Counted from the stretch's first letter, positions 1 to 8,923 are shown. The stretch is 64,000 bases of DNA from Streptomyces cinnabarinus (GCF_027270315.1 NZ_CP114413.1:1860001-1924000); one strand, 5' to 3'. Numbers and translations: made by a program. The notes: generated by a model not told the origin, from the letters alone.

Positions 1-414
1 GGTCAGCTCGAAGGTCACCGGTCCCGACATGTCCAGCACGACGGTGTCCGCCTTCTCGTGCGCGGCGGCCTCCAGGGCCTGGTGCAGGGCCACGGCGACC
101 GGGCGGGCCGCGGGGTCCCAGCGGGCGAGGGAGTCGATGGAGGTGAAGGCGGGCAGCGCCTTGCGGTCACCGGCCCGCAGCGTCGGTACGGCCATGTCGC
201 TGGTCTTCTCGCGGCGCAGACCGTTCTCGTCCTCCTCCACCTCGCCGAGGACGGCCACCACCGGGACCAGCAGCCGGGCGCCCCTGAGCGCCGCCAGCAC
301 CGGTGCCACGGCGGTGCGGTCCTCGGACCAGGCCGCGAGCGCCGCGCTCAGGGCGGGGTCGACGGAGCCGTCGTCGTCGGAGAAGGGGGAGTCGGGAATG
401 TTCTTGTTCGCCAC
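1..414 (-). CDS. SseB-family protein, C-terminus outside window
   Basis: Reading from a GTG at 414, the protein begins VANKNIPDSPFSDDDG and continues with LLVPVVAVLGEVEEDENGL and LPAFTSIDSLARWDP. This is the pattern of the SseB N-terminal domain found as a single-domain cytoplasmic protein in many actinobacteria. The function of that family is poorly defined. About 138 codons are visible and the frame runs off the left edge, so the total length cannot be judged. It is divergent from the hydrolase gene at 565, and the 150 bp between them must hold both promoters. The start is the first plausible codon in the frame; no strong Shine-Dalgarno site is evident. Family assignment is by recognition only. 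Confidence 0.7.
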   Translation of the reverse strand, partial: MANKNIPDSPFSDDDGSVDPALSAALAAWSEDRTAVAPVLAALRGARLLVPVVAVLGEVEEDENGLRREKTSDMAVPTLRAGDRKALPAFTSIDSLARWDPAARPVAVALHQALEAAAHEKADTVVLDMSGPVTFELT

Positions 415-564
415 GGTCACCGACCCTATCGGGGGGCTGCTGCCGCGCTTGTGCGGGCCCGGAAACACGGCCGTGACGCAGTTCACCGGAATCTCAGATT
501 TCCCTGACCCAGATCTAACGTCCGTCTAACTCCGGGCACAGTCGCCGGCCCGAGCATCGCGGGC

Positions 565-1494
565 ATGGAGTCCTCCAGAGCGCGCAGGCGCCGTGTTCCG
601 CTGCTCTGCATCGCCCTCGCCGCCCTGGTCGTGGTGGGCGGTACGGCCGCGGGGACGGTGTACGTACAGGCGCAGGCGCACCCCCGGGAGGCGGCCGTAT
701 CGTCGTCGTCGGCGACGCCGTCGGAGGTGGCGGCGAGCGGGGAGGCGAGCGTGGAACCGGTGACGCGGCCGACGGTGGACCGGGCGGCGCTGCTGGCGGA
801 CGCCATGGAGTCGGTGAGCGTCCCGGACGGCGCGGAGCTGTCGGTGGCGGTCCTGGACATGGAGTCCGGGGAGAGCGCCGCGTTCGGGGACGGCTCCTTC
901 GACACCGCGAGCATCGTGAAGGTCGACGTCCTCGCGGCGCTGCTGCTCCAGGCGCAGGACGCGGGGCGGGAGCTGACGTCGGCGGAGAAGACGTACGCCA
1001 CCGCGATGATCGAGAACAGCGACAACGCGTCCACTTCGGCGCTGTGGGAGACGATCGGCAGGGCCGAGGGGCTGGCCGCGGCCAATGAGCGCCTGGGGCT
1101 GACGGCCACCGAGGGCGGCGAGGGGATGTTGTGGGGGCTGACGCAGACCACCGCGGCGGATCAACTCACCCTGCTTCAGCAGGTGTTCGGGGACGATTCG
1201 GAGCTGAGTGAGGCGTCGCGGGCGTATCTGCGGGGGCTGATGGGGCGGATCGCCGTGGATCAGCGGTGGGGTGTCTCGGCCGTGGCGGACGGCTCGCAGT
1301 GGGCGCTGAAGAACGGCTGGCTGCCGCGGAGCACGACCGGGCTGTGGGACATCAACAGCATCGGGCGGGTGACCGTGGACGGACGGGACTGCCTGGTGGC
1401 GGTGCTGTCGGACGGGAACGCGACGAAGGCGGAGGGGGTCGCGCTGGTGGAGGCGGCGGCGCGGGCCGCCGTGTCGGTGTTCGCCGGGGACTAG
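565..1494 (+). CDS. secreted class A beta-lactamase-fold serine hydrolase
   Basis: 309 aa. An arginine-rich N-terminus and a hydrophobic segment at about residues 11-33 indicate export or membrane anchoring, followed by an Ala/Ser/Glu-rich linker to about residue 70. The catalytic fold carries the family signatures: SIVK (residues 116-119, nucleophile Ser and general base Lys), SDN (152-154), and KNG (249-251) in the place of KTG. No convincing Omega-loop ExxLN stands out, so it may be a PBP/beta-lactamase-related hydrolase rather than a true resistance beta-lactamase. It likely acts outside the membrane on cell wall peptides or beta-lactams. It ends 3 bp into the stop region of the convergent protease gene, so the two 3' ends touch. 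Confidence 0.85.
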   Translation: MESSRARRRRVPLLCIALAALVVVGGTAAGTVYVQAQAHPREAAVSSSSATPSEVAASGEASVEPVTRPTVDRAALLADAMESVSVPDGAELSVAVLDMESGESAAFGDGSFDTASIVKVDVLAALLLQAQDAGRELTSAEKTYATAMIENSDNASTSALWETIGRAEGLAAANERLGLTATEGGEGMLWGLTQTTAADQLTLLQQVFGDDSELSEASRAYLRGLMGRIAVDQRWGVSAVADGSQWALKNGWLPRSTTGLWDINSIGRVTVDGRDCLVAVLSDGNATKAEGVALVEAAARAAVSVFAGD

Positions 1495-2666
1495 AAGTCG
1501 TCGGGGCGGGTGCGGCGGCCGCGCCAGAGGAGCACGGCGGTCACCAGCAGGGCTGCTCCGGCGGTGCCCGCGAGCGGCGCGGCCCAGCTGGTGGCGTCGT
1601 CCGCCGCCTTCGCGGTGTCGGGGCCGGAGCCGAAGTACTCGTCGCCGTACGCCTTCGAGCGCAGGCCGCCGGGCTTGAGGCCGGCCGCCTTCTCGATGGC
1701 GGCGGCGGGGTCGATAAAACCGTAGCCGCGGGAGTCGTCGCGGCCGCCGGCGGGGGCGTTGCGGGCGGTGTCCTCCAGCAGCTTCTTGATCTGGGCCGGG
1801 GTCAGGCCCGGGTGGGCGGCCTTGACCAGGGCCACGGCCCCGGAGACGAAGGCCGCGGCGGCGCTCGTGCCCCAGCCCTCGTAGTACTTGCGGTCCGGGT
1901 CGGCAATGATCACGTCCACGCCGGGGGCGCTGACGGTGGCGTACCAGCGGCGGGTGGAGAAGGAGGCGCGGGTGCCGAACTTGTCCACGGCGGTGGCGGC
2001 GATGACGCCCGGGTAGGCGGCCGGGTAGGAGATGTGGTCGCCCTTCTCGCCGCCGTTGCCGGCCGAGGCGACGACGACGGCGCCCTTCTTGAGGGCGTAC
2101 TGGACGGCCTCGTCCTCGGCGGGTTCGGGGTGGGCGGACTTGGAGTCGTCGCCCAGGGAGAGGTTGATGACGTCGGCGCCGTGGTCGGCGGCCCAGCGGA
2201 TGCCTTCGGCGAGGGCGTTGCCGCGGGTGGTGCGGGCCTTGGCGCGGGCGGAGTCGCCGTCCTCCAGGATCACGCGGACGGGGAGGATCTTCGCCTCGGG
2301 GGCGATGCCCATGACGCCGTCGGCGTTGTCGTAGCCGTGTCCGTGGCCCGCGATGATGCCGGCCATCGCGGTGCCGTGCCGGGCCCAGGCGCGGTCGCCG
2401 CGGCCGGCGCCGAAGCCGACCAGGTCCTTGCCCTTGAGGACGTTCCCGGCGAGGTCGGGGTGTTCGTCGTCGACGCCGGTGTCGAGGACGGCGACGGTGA
2501 TTCCCTCGCCCTTGGTGGTCTGCCAGGCCTCCTGGGTGTGCATGGCTTCGAGGGCCCACTGCCGGCCACGGATGCCGTCGGCGTGCGCGGTGGTGGGGAC
2601 GAGGGCGAGCGAGGCGGCGAGCAGAACGCTGATCAGTCCGGCACGGCGGGTGCGACGGGCGGTCAC
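1491..2666 (-). CDS. mycosin-like S8 (subtilisin) serine protease, membrane anchored
   Basis: 391 aa from a GTG that forms a GTGA overlap with the stop of the upstream membrane protein gene, indicating translational coupling. Signal peptide: TARRTRR followed by a hydrophobic stretch ending in TTAHA. The subtilase triad is visible: Asp62 in AVLDTGVDDEHPDL, His97 in ARHGTAMAGI, Ser268 in GWGTSAAAA, with the oxyanion Asn204 in SAGNGG. A C-terminal transmembrane helix precedes a short basic tail (RGRRTRPDDF). This architecture, secreted subtilase plus C-terminal anchor, is that of type VII secretion-associated mycosins (MycP). No other ESX genes (eccB, eccC, eccD, esxA) are in the window, so a type VII role is inference. 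It may cleave an exported protein, possibly the coupled neighbour. Confidence 0.85.
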   Translation of the reverse strand: MTARRTRRAGLISVLLAASLALVPTTAHADGIRGRQWALEAMHTQEAWQTTKGEGITVAVLDTGVDDEHPDLAGNVLKGKDLVGFGAGRGDRAWARHGTAMAGIIAGHGHGYDNADGVMGIAPEAKILPVRVILEDGDSARAKARTTRGNALAEGIRWAADHGADVINLSLGDDSKSAHPEPAEDEAVQYALKKGAVVVASAGNGGEKGDHISYPAAYPGVIAATAVDKFGTRASFSTRRWYATVSAPGVDVIIADPDRKYYEGWGTSAAAAFVSGAVALVKAAHPGLTPAQIKKLLEDTARNAPAGGRDDSRGYGFIDPAAAIEKAAGLKPGGLRSKAYGDEYFGSGPDTAKAADDATSWAAPLAGTAGAALLVTAVLLWRGRRTRPDDF

Positions 2667-4402
2667 GAGGCCTGCTCCGTGGCGTAGGGGCCGACCTGTT
2701 TGCGCAGGGCGCGTTCGATCCGGTCGGCGAGGCCCTTCGCCTCGTGGCCGAGGCCGGCCTGGGCGGGGGCCGTGGTGGCGCCGGACTCCATGGCGTCCTC
2801 GGCGGATTGCGGCTCGTCGACGGTGCGGCCGTCGGCCCAGCCGGAGACGGAGTAGACGACGACCGGGGCGTCGGTGAGGACGGAGACGGTCCAGGTGGCG
2901 CGCTGGTCGTTGGCGAGGCCGGGGCCGTACGGGCGGGGCATCAGGTCGGTACGGCGGTCCAGTTCCTCGTCGGTGAAGCGCTTGGCGAGGGAGGCCATGG
3001 CGGTGGCGTCGGCCTTGGTGAAGAGCAGGCCGACGGTGGTGACGTAGGTCTGGGTGGCGTCGGTGTAGGTGGCGCGGAGCAGCCGCTGGCAGCCGACGGG
3101 GGCGAGGGCCTTGCGCAGGAGCGGGTCGAAGGCGTTCTTGCAGCCGCTGTCCGGGGCGACGGCTATCCGCGTCCAGGCGCGGTCGGCGCCGCCCGGTCCG
3201 GCGCCCTGCCCGGCCACGCGTGTGGGGAACAGCTGGTCGACGGGCACGCTGTGCCACAGGCTCCGGGCGGCGACGAAGCTGTCCCGGGCCCCGGCGGCCT
3301 CGGAGTCGCCCACCAGCCAGCTTCCGGTGACGGCGCCGCCGACGAGCCCCAGCCCGAGCACCAGGCACGCGGCGACGGCGGCGACCCGGGCCCCGTTCCG
3401 TCCCCTGGACCACCGGCCCTCGTCATGCCGCACCTCGGGCTCCCCGAACGACACGACGGGCCGCCCGGCGGCGGGACTCGGCGGAGCGCTCCAGGAGAGG
3501 GCCGGATCGGGGGCCCGCACAGCGCCCGCGTCCGGACCGACGGGCCGCAGCCGCCTGGTCGTCTCGGAGGGCGTCTCCACCGGCGCGCCAGCCCGAGCGG
3601 CCGGGCCCGGGGAAGCCGGGGGCACGGCGGGACGCGAGGGGGCTTCCACGGAGCCGCCCGAGCGGGGCGACGCCACGGGCGAACCGGCCGGGCGCGGCGG
3701 GACTCCGGACGGGGAGGCGGGCCGCCGGGCCGCGGGCCCGGAGGCACCCGGGCGCGCGGGCGGGCCGTTGGTACCCGGCGGGGTGGTCGTGGGACGCGCG
3801 GGCGCGCTCGGGGAGCCGGTCGGGGTGGTCGTGGGACGCGCGGGCGCGCTCGCGGGGCCCGGCGGGCTGGACGTGGGACGCGCCGGTGCGCTCGCGGGGC
3901 CCGGCGGGGTGGTCGCGGGGCGCGCGGGTGCGCTCGCGGGGCCCGTCCGGCTCGTCGTCGGGCGGGCGAACGTGTCGTTGGAGTCCGTCGGGCTCGTCCT
4001 CGGGCGCGGAGGCGTGCCGCTCGGGCCCGTCGGCTGCGGTGGTGTGCGGCGGCTCAGGGGTTCGCGGCGCGGTTCGGGGGACGCCGGAGGTGCCGTGTCC
4101 GGGAAGCGGGCCGAGGCCCTGGGCGGGGGTGGGGCTTCGGCCGGAGTGCGCAGGCGCGGGAAGCGGGGTGGGGCGTCGGCGTCCGCGGCGGTGCGGCGGA
4201 ACGCGTCCGTACGCCCGGCGTCGTCGCTCGCGGAGGAGACGCGCGTAGCCGTCGGCCGAGACTCACCCGCTCCGGCCGAGGACTTCGGCGAAGACGGACG
4301 CTCGGCCTCCTCCCGCGCTGCCGCGTCCGGCGCCGGGGGCTGGTGGGGGCGCGGGGGATGGGGTGGCCGTGGCGGGAGTGGGGCGCGTGGTTCCGTGGTC
4401 AT
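2663..4402 (-). CDS. proline-rich repeat membrane protein with extracytoplasmic C-terminal domain
   Basis: About 579 aa from an ATG at 4402 (AGGAG 11 nt upstream); the frame extends further upstream but without a good start. Residues 1 to about 340 are low-complexity Pro/Ala/Arg/Ser, including four near-perfect 14-residue repeats of the form GPASAPARPxxxPP. A single transmembrane helix (AACLVLGLGLVGGAVTGSWL) follows. The C-terminal part of about 200 residues contains Cys residues (SGCKNAF, PVGCQRLL), an Asp/Thr-rich YTDATQTYVTT stretch and VVYSVSGWADGRTVDE. Topology predicts a long cytoplasmic disordered tail and an external folded domain. I do not recognise a named family. Coupling to the mycosin-like protease (4-bp overlap) suggests they work together, perhaps as protease and partner or substrate. 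Confidence 0.8.
   Translation of the reverse strand: MTTEPRAPLPPRPPHPPRPHQPPAPDAAAREEAERPSSPKSSAGAGESRPTATRVSSASDDAGRTDAFRRTAADADAPPRFPRLRTPAEAPPPPRASARFPDTAPPASPEPRREPLSRRTPPQPTGPSGTPPRPRTSPTDSNDTFARPTTSRTGPASAPARPATTPPGPASAPARPTSSPPGPASAPARPTTTPTGSPSAPARPTTTPPGTNGPPARPGASGPAARRPASPSGVPPRPAGSPVASPRSGGSVEAPSRPAVPPASPGPAARAGAPVETPSETTRRLRPVGPDAGAVRAPDPALSWSAPPSPAAGRPVVSFGEPEVRHDEGRWSRGRNGARVAAVAACLVLGLGLVGGAVTGSWLVGDSEAAGARDSFVAARSLWHSVPVDQLFPTRVAGQGAGPGGADRAWTRIAVAPDSGCKNAFDPLLRKALAPVGCQRLLRATYTDATQTYVTTVGLLFTKADATAMASLAKRFTDEELDRRTDLMPRPYGPGLANDQRATWTVSVLTDAPVVVYSVSGWADGRTVDEPQSAEDAMESGATTAPAQAGLGHEAKGLADRIERALRKQVGPYATEQAS
3734..3985 (-). repeat. 42-bp (14-codon) tandem repeat inside the membrane protein gene
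   Basis: Four strong copies lie head to tail at 3776-3817, 3818-3859, 3860-3901 and 3902-3943, with degenerate copies on either side (3734-3775 and 3944-3985). Each encodes G-P/S-A/P-S-A-P-A-R-P followed by four or five Thr/Ser/Pro residues. The period is exactly 42 bp, so copy-number change keeps the reading frame. The region is expected to be length-variable between strains. Confidence 0.9.
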
Positions 4403-4629
4403 GCGCCCCCCGTCTCCTCTTGGTGGTGCTCGGGCACCGTACGTCCGCCCGGGCCCGGTGTTCCGGGCAACTTCTACCCGCACGGGCGGGTCGGCATCCA
4501 CCGCCCTCGCATGCGTGCGCGTCACTCTACGGGTTGCCCCCGGCCCGGCGGGAACCAGTCCACGAGCCCGGGGCTTTAGCCCGGAACGTCCCCCTACCCT
4601 GCGGTAATCCAGTCTGGCAGGCTTCGTTC

Positions 4630-5832
4630 ATGACTGCGCGCGCCGCCGACCGGGCCCGTTACGACCGGGCCACCGCCCATCTCGACGCCCCTCTCGCGAT
4701 CGTGGATCTGGACGCCTTCGACGCCAACGCCGACGATCTCGTCCGGCGTGCGGGGGGCAAGCCCGTCCGCGTCGCCAGCAAGTCCGTGCGCTGCCGGGCC
4801 CTGCTGGAACGCGTCCTCGCCCGCGACGGCTTCGCCGGGATCATGTCGTTCACCCTCGCCGAGTCCCTGTGGCTGGCCCGCTCCGGATTCGACGACATCC
4901 TGCTCGCCTACCCCTCCGCCGACCGCGCCGGTTACGCCGAGCTGACCGCCGACCCCAAGCTCGCCTCCGCGATCACCGTGATGATCGACGACCCGGCGCA
5001 GCTCCGGCTGATCGACGACGCCCGGGACGGCGGTCGCGAAGTCGTCCGGATCTGCCTGGAGTTGGACACCTCGCTGAAGCTGCTGGGCGGCCGGGTCCGG
5101 GTCGGCGCCCGGCGCTCCCCGCTGCACTCCCCCGCCCAGGTCGCCGACCTGGCCCGGATCGTGGCCCGGCGGCCGGGGTTCGAGGTCGTCGGGATCATGG
5201 CGTACGAGGGGCACATCGCCGGAGTCGGGGACTCCGTGGCCGGGCACCCCCTGCGTTCGCGTGCCGTACGGCTGATGCAGGCCACCGCGCGCCGGGAGCT
5301 CGCCCAGCGCCGGGCCGAGGTGGTGCGGGAGCTGCGGGCGGTGGCGCCGGGGCTTCAGTTCGTCAACGGCGGCGGCACCGGCAGTGTGCAGTTCACGGCC
5401 GCCGAGGACTGCGTGACGGAGATCGGCGCCGGGTCGGGGCTCTACGTACCGCGCCTGTTCGACAACTACACCTCCTTCAGCGGGCGTCCGGCCGCCCTGT
5501 TCGCCCACCCCGTGGTCCGGCGCCCCGGCGTGGGCGTGGTGACGGTGCTGGGCGGCGGCTACCCGGCGTCCGGCGCCGCGGGACCCGACCGGCTGCCGGT
5601 GCCGTATCTCCCGGAGGGGCTGCGCTACGACCCCCAGGAGGGTCCCGGCGAGGTGCAGACGCCGCTGCTCGGCTCGCCCGCGGACGATCTGCTGATCGGT
5701 GACAAGGTGTGGTTCCGGCACGCCAAGGCCGGTGAGATGTGCGAGCGCTTCGAGCAGTTGCACCTGGTGGCGGGCGACGCGGTGACGGCGACCGTGCCGA
5801 CGTACCGGGGCGAGGGGCACACGTTCCTCTAG
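4630..5832 (+). CDS. PLP-dependent amino acid deaminase/aldolase (D-threonine aldolase/alanine racemase fold)
   Basis: 400 aa. After an N-terminal lead the protein shows LAIVDLDAFDANADDLVRR and KPVRVASKSVRCRALLERVL. In the second of these, the Lys of the ASKSVR stretch is the expected PLP Schiff-base lysine of the fold type III (alanine racemase-like) family. Later blocks are IMSFTLAESLWLARSGFDDI, VCLELDTS-like RICLELDTSLKLLGGRVRVG, IMAYEGHIAGVGD, VNGGGTGSVQFTA and IGAGSGLYVPRLFDNY. These match the group annotated as 'amino acid deaminase/aldolase', related to D-threonine aldolase and D-serine deaminase. It should be a cytoplasmic enzyme of D-amino acid or beta-hydroxy amino acid turnover; the substrate cannot be told. 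The stop codon overlaps the stop region of the convergent DUF2510 gene by 4 bp. Confidence 0.85.
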   Translation: MTARAADRARYDRATAHLDAPLAIVDLDAFDANADDLVRRAGGKPVRVASKSVRCRALLERVLARDGFAGIMSFTLAESLWLARSGFDDILLAYPSADRAGYAELTADPKLASAITVMIDDPAQLRLIDDARDGGREVVRICLELDTSLKLLGGRVRVGARRSPLHSPAQVADLARIVARRPGFEVVGIMAYEGHIAGVGDSVAGHPLRSRAVRLMQATARRELAQRRAEVVRELRAVAPGLQFVNGGGTGSVQFTAAEDCVTEIGAGSGLYVPRLFDNYTSFSGRPAALFAHPVVRRPGVGVVTVLGGGYPASGAAGPDRLPVPYLPEGLRYDPQEGPGEVQTPLLGSPADDLLIGDKVWFRHAKAGEMCERFEQLHLVAGDAVTATVPTYRGEGHTFL

Positions 5833-6737
5833 CCGTCGCCGGGCCCCACGCTGCTGCCCACTCCCCCGCCGCCCGCCGGGTCGTCGACGGACCGGATGCC
5901 CTTGGTGATCCGGTCCATGTCGGCCAGGGGCGGTCCGTCCTCCCCCGCGTCGAAGAGGAACCGGACGCAGACCGGTGACTCGGTGCCGACGCGGGACGGG
6001 AAGACGGTCGACTGGACGTAGCCGCCGGGGCCCTTGGCCGTGGTGACCTTCCAGCGCACGAAGTAGCCGGCCCGTCCGGCGACCGCCACCGGTCCCGACT
6101 TCACGACCTCGTGGGACTCCATGCCGCCGTAGGGGCGCCGGCCGATCGGGTCGCGGTCGTAGGTGTTCTCGGCCGCCTCCTTGACGTCCTCCTTGGCCAG
6201 CGCCGCGGGGGACCGCTCGTCGTTCGAGGTGATCGTCCTCGACATGACGAGGCCGCGGCGGCAGACGCCTCCGTCGCCGGGGCAGTCGTAGGTGCCGTCC
6301 GTGGTCATGACGACATCGTCCTCGGAGACGTACTTCGGCCGGACCCAGCCGTCGGGCAACGGCAGGGTGATGCCGTTGAGTTCGTCGGTCACGACGGCCG
6401 GGTCGTCGGCGGAGGGTTCCGTCGGGGTCGGGCTCGGGGTCTGGGTCGGGGACGGTGGCGCCTCGGTGTAGTGGGTCGGGCCGGTCTCGATCTCCGTGCC
6501 CTCGTCGTCGCCCTGCCGCAGCACCACCGCGCCCGTGACGATCGCCGCGACGAGCACGACCGCCGCCGAGGTGACGGCGATCGCCTTGGCCCGCCCGGAG
6601 GCACCGGGGGCCGTCGGCACCGGCGCGGTCACCTCGGGTGTGCGCCGGTGCTCGGTCCAGGCCGTTCCGTCCCACCAGCGCTCCAGATGCGGGGCGTGCG
6701 GGTCGGGGTACCAGCCGGGTGAAGGCGTCATGCTCAT
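5829..6737 (-). CDS. DUF2510-domain single-pass membrane protein
   Basis: 302 aa. The N-terminus has the DUF2510 signature GWYPDP...LERWWDGTAWTEHR (about residues 8-31), followed by a Pro-rich linker and one transmembrane helix (ITVTSAAVVLVAAIVTGAVV-like, about residues 75-95). After a Thr/Pro/Asp-rich linker comes an extracytoplasmic domain with paired cysteines (YDCPGDGGVCRRG) and another Cys near the end (SPVCVRFLF). ATG codons at 6737 and 6731 are both possible. It lies 21 bp downstream of the SDR gene on the same strand, so it may be read from the end of the amine-utilisation operon, though nothing in the protein links it to that pathway. Function unknown. Confidence 0.8.
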   Translation of the reverse strand: MSMTPSPGWYPDPHAPHLERWWDGTAWTEHRRTPEVTAPVPTAPGASGRAKAIAVTSAAVVLVAAIVTGAVVLRQGDDEGTEIETGPTHYTEAPPSPTQTPSPTPTEPSADDPAVVTDELNGITLPLPDGWVRPKYVSEDDVVMTTDGTYDCPGDGGVCRRGLVMSRTITSNDERSPAALAKEDVKEAAENTYDRDPIGRRPYGGMESHEVVKSGPVAVAGRAGYFVRWKVTTAKGPGGYVQSTVFPSRVGTESPVCVRFLFDAGEDGPPLADMDRITKGIRSVDDPAGGGGVGSSVGPGDG

Positions 6738-6758
6738 GCGGGCACTGTAGGACGATGC

Positions 6759-7541
6759 CTACAGAGGCGTGACATAGGCCCCGGAGATTCCCCCGTCCAC
6801 CAGGAAGTCGGTGGCGTTGACGAACGAGGAGTCGTCGCTGGCCAGGAAGGCAACCGCGGCCGCGATCTCCTCGGCCTCGGCGAACCGGCCGACCGGAATG
6901 TGCACGAGGCGGCGAGCGGCGCGCTCGGGGTCCTTGGCGAACAGCTCCTGGAGCAGCGGGGTGTTGACCGGTCCCGGGCACAGGGCGTTGACCCGGATGC
7001 CGTCACGGGCGAACTGCACACCCAGCTCGCGGGACATGGCGAGGACGCCGCCCTTGGAGGCCGTGTACGAGATCTGGGACGTGGCGGCGCCCATCCTCGC
7101 CACGAACGACGCCGTGTTGATGATGGAGCCCCTGCCCTGCTGCCGCATGTAGGGGATCGCGGCCTTGCAGCACAGGTAGACGGAGGTGAGGTTGACCTCC
7201 TGGACGCGCTTCCAGGCCTCCAGGCCGGTCTCCAGGATGGAGTCGTCGTCGGGCGGGGAGATGCCCGCGTTGTTGAAGGCGATGTCGACGCTGCCGTAGG
7301 TGTCGAACGCCGTCCTGAACAGCGCCTCGACCTGCTCGGGGTCGGTGACGTCGACCTTCACGAAGATCCCGCCGACCTCCTCGGCGGCCGCCTTGCCGCG
7401 CTGCTCGTCGACGTCACCGCAGACGACGTGGGCGCCCTCGGAGGCGAGCCGGCGGGCGGTGGCGAGACCGATGCCGCTGCCGGCGCCGGTGATGACGGCG
7501 GTACGGCCGACGAGACGCCGGCAAATGTTGTCTGCGGTCAC
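6759..7541 (-). CDS. SDR-family NAD(P)-dependent oxidoreductase
   Basis: 260 aa from a GTG that overlaps the aldehyde dehydrogenase stop by 4 bp (GTGA). Classical short-chain dehydrogenase motifs are present: cofactor glycine motif TGAGSGIG (about residues 17-24), NNAG (about 95), the Ser of INTASF, catalytic YTASK (Tyr-x-x-x-Lys) and the C-terminal VDGG. Asp in GDVDEQRG after beta-2 suggests NAD over NADP. Position as the third gene of glnA4-like, aldehyde dehydrogenase, SDR suggests it oxidises an alcohol intermediate. A plausible case is the hydroxyl of gamma-glutamylethanolamide, with the aldehyde then passed to the adjacent dehydrogenase. That order of steps is inference from gene content. 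Confidence 0.88.
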   Translation of the reverse strand: MTADNICRRLVGRTAVITGAGSGIGLATARRLASEGAHVVCGDVDEQRGKAAAEEVGGIFVKVDVTDPEQVEALFRTAFDTYGSVDIAFNNAGISPPDDDSILETGLEAWKRVQEVNLTSVYLCCKAAIPYMRQQGRGSIINTASFVARMGAATSQISYTASKGGVLAMSRELGVQFARDGIRVNALCPGPVNTPLLQELFAKDPERAARRLVHIPVGRFAEAEEIAAAVAFLASDDSSFVNATDFLVDGGISGAYVTPL

Positions 7542-8923
7542 TGTGCGGGGCCCTCCGTGCTGATGAAGACGTTCTTGGTTTCGGTGAAGGCGGTCAGGGC
7601 GTCCGGACCCAGCTCGCGTCCGATGCCGGACTGCTTGAACCCGCCGAACGGGGTCCAGTAGCGGACGCTGGAGTGGGAGTTGACGGACAGGTTGCCCGCG
7701 CGGACGGCCTGCGAGACGCGCAGCGCGCGGCCGACGTCCCGGGTCCAGATGGAGCCGGAGAGGCCGTAGTCGGTGGCGTTGGCGAGCCGGACCGCGTCCG
7801 CCTCGTCGTCGAAGGGGAGGACGACGGCCACGGGGCCGAAGACCTCCTCGACGGCCACGCGTGCGTGCGGGTCGACGCCGGTGAGGACGGTCGGCGGGAA
7901 CCAGAAGCCGGGGCCCTCGGGGGCCTTGCCGCGGATGCCGGCCGCGTCCGGGCCGACGTAGGAACGGACGCGGTCCAGTTGGGTCCTGGAGATCAGCGGG
8001 CCCATGTCGGTGGTCTCGTCGGCCGGGTCGCCGACGCGTACGGCCTCGATGGCCGGGGCGAGCAGTTCCAGGAAGCGGTCGTAGGCGCCGCGCTGGACGA
8101 GGACGCGGGTGCGGGCGCAGCAGTCCTGGCCGGCGTTGTCGAGGAAGGACATGGGGGCGGCCTGGGCGGCGGCTTCGAGGTCGGCGTCGGCGAAGACGAT
8201 GTTGGGGCTCTTGCCGCCGAGTTCGAGGGTGACCCGCTTCAGGAGTGCGGAGCCCTTCGCCAGCACCTGTTTGCCCACGGCCGTCGACCCGGTGAAGACG
8301 ATCTTCGCGACGCCGGGGTGCTCGACGAGGGCGTTGCCCGCAACGGGGCCGTGGCCGGGCAGGACCTGGAACACACCCTCGGGGAGCCCCGCCTCCAGGG
8401 CCAGCTCCGCCAGCCGCAGAGCCGTCAGCGGGGTGGTCTCGGCGGGCTTGAGGAGGACCGCGTTGCCCGCGGCGAGTGCCGGGGCCGTGCCCCACGCCGC
8501 GATCGGCATCGGGAAGTTCCAGGGGGCGATCACGCCCACGACGCCCAACGGTTCGAGGATGGTGACGTTCAGGCCGCCCGCGACGGGAATCTGGCGGCCG
8601 GTCAGCCGCTCGACTCCCCCGGCCGCGTAGTCGAGGAGATCGCGGACGTTGCCCGCCTCCCAGCGGGCGTTGCCGATGGTGTGCCCGGCCTCGCGGACCT
8701 CCAACCGGGCCAGTTCTTCGAGGTGTTCGTCGACGGCCACGGCGAACCGGCGCAGCAGCCGGGCGCGTTCGCCGGGTGCCAGGGCGGACCACACGGCCTG
8801 CGCCTTCGTGGCCCGTACGACCGCCGCGTCCACGTCGGCCGCGGTGGCGGCCGGGACGGTGGCGACGAGCTCTTCCGTGGCCGGGTTCAGTACCTGGAGC
8901 TGGTCGGACAACAGGAGCCTCAC
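7538..8923 (-). CDS. aldehyde dehydrogenase (NAD-dependent, ALDH superfamily)
   Basis: 461 aa from a GTG that overlaps the stop of the glutamine synthetase-like gene (GTGA). Diagnostic blocks: GVIAPWNFPMPIAAWGTAPA, KPAETTPLTA, FTGSTAVGKQV, the catalytic Glu in LELGGKSPNIVFADADLE, and the catalytic Cys region NAGQDCCARTRVLVQ. The C-terminal block is EEVFGPVAVVLPFDDEADAV. The normal glycine-rich GQxCxA loop reads GQDCCA, with two adjacent cysteines. It is translationally coupled on both sides, so it should be made in fixed proportion to the gamma-glutamyl ligase and the SDR enzyme. Likely role: oxidation of an aldehyde derived from an amine or gamma-glutamylated amine to the acid. Confidence 0.92.
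   Translation of the reverse strand: MRLLLSDQLQVLNPATEELVATVPAATAADVDAAVVRATKAQAVWSALAPGERARLLRRFAVAVDEHLEELARLEVREAGHTIGNARWEAGNVRDLLDYAAGGVERLTGRQIPVAGGLNVTILEPLGVVGVIAPWNFPMPIAAWGTAPALAAGNAVLLKPAETTPLTALRLAELALEAGLPEGVFQVLPGHGPVAGNALVEHPGVAKIVFTGSTAVGKQVLAKGSALLKRVTLELGGKSPNIVFADADLEAAAQAAPMSFLDNAGQDCCARTRVLVQRGAYDRFLELLAPAIEAVRVGDPADETTDMGPLISRTQLDRVRSYVGPDAAGIRGKAPEGPGFWFPPTVLTGVDPHARVAVEEVFGPVAVVLPFDDEADAVRLANATDYGLSGSIWTRDVGRALRVSQAVRAGNLSVNSHSSVRYWTPFGGFKQSGIGRELGPDALTAFTETKNVFISTEGPAQ

Noticed and set aside
526..2559. Very long open frames in alternative frames (also 1266-2687, 4594-6981, 16837-19689, 58832-62332)
   Set aside because: Low-complexity Arg/Pro/Gly/Ala translations with no family motifs, lying antisense or out of frame to genes with clear motifs. 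They are side effects of high GC content.
1491..4402. A full type VII (ESX) secretion locus
   Set aside because: Only the mycosin-like protease and an unclassified membrane protein are present; no FtsK/SpoIIIE ATPase, EccB/D/E or WXG100 protein is encoded in the window.
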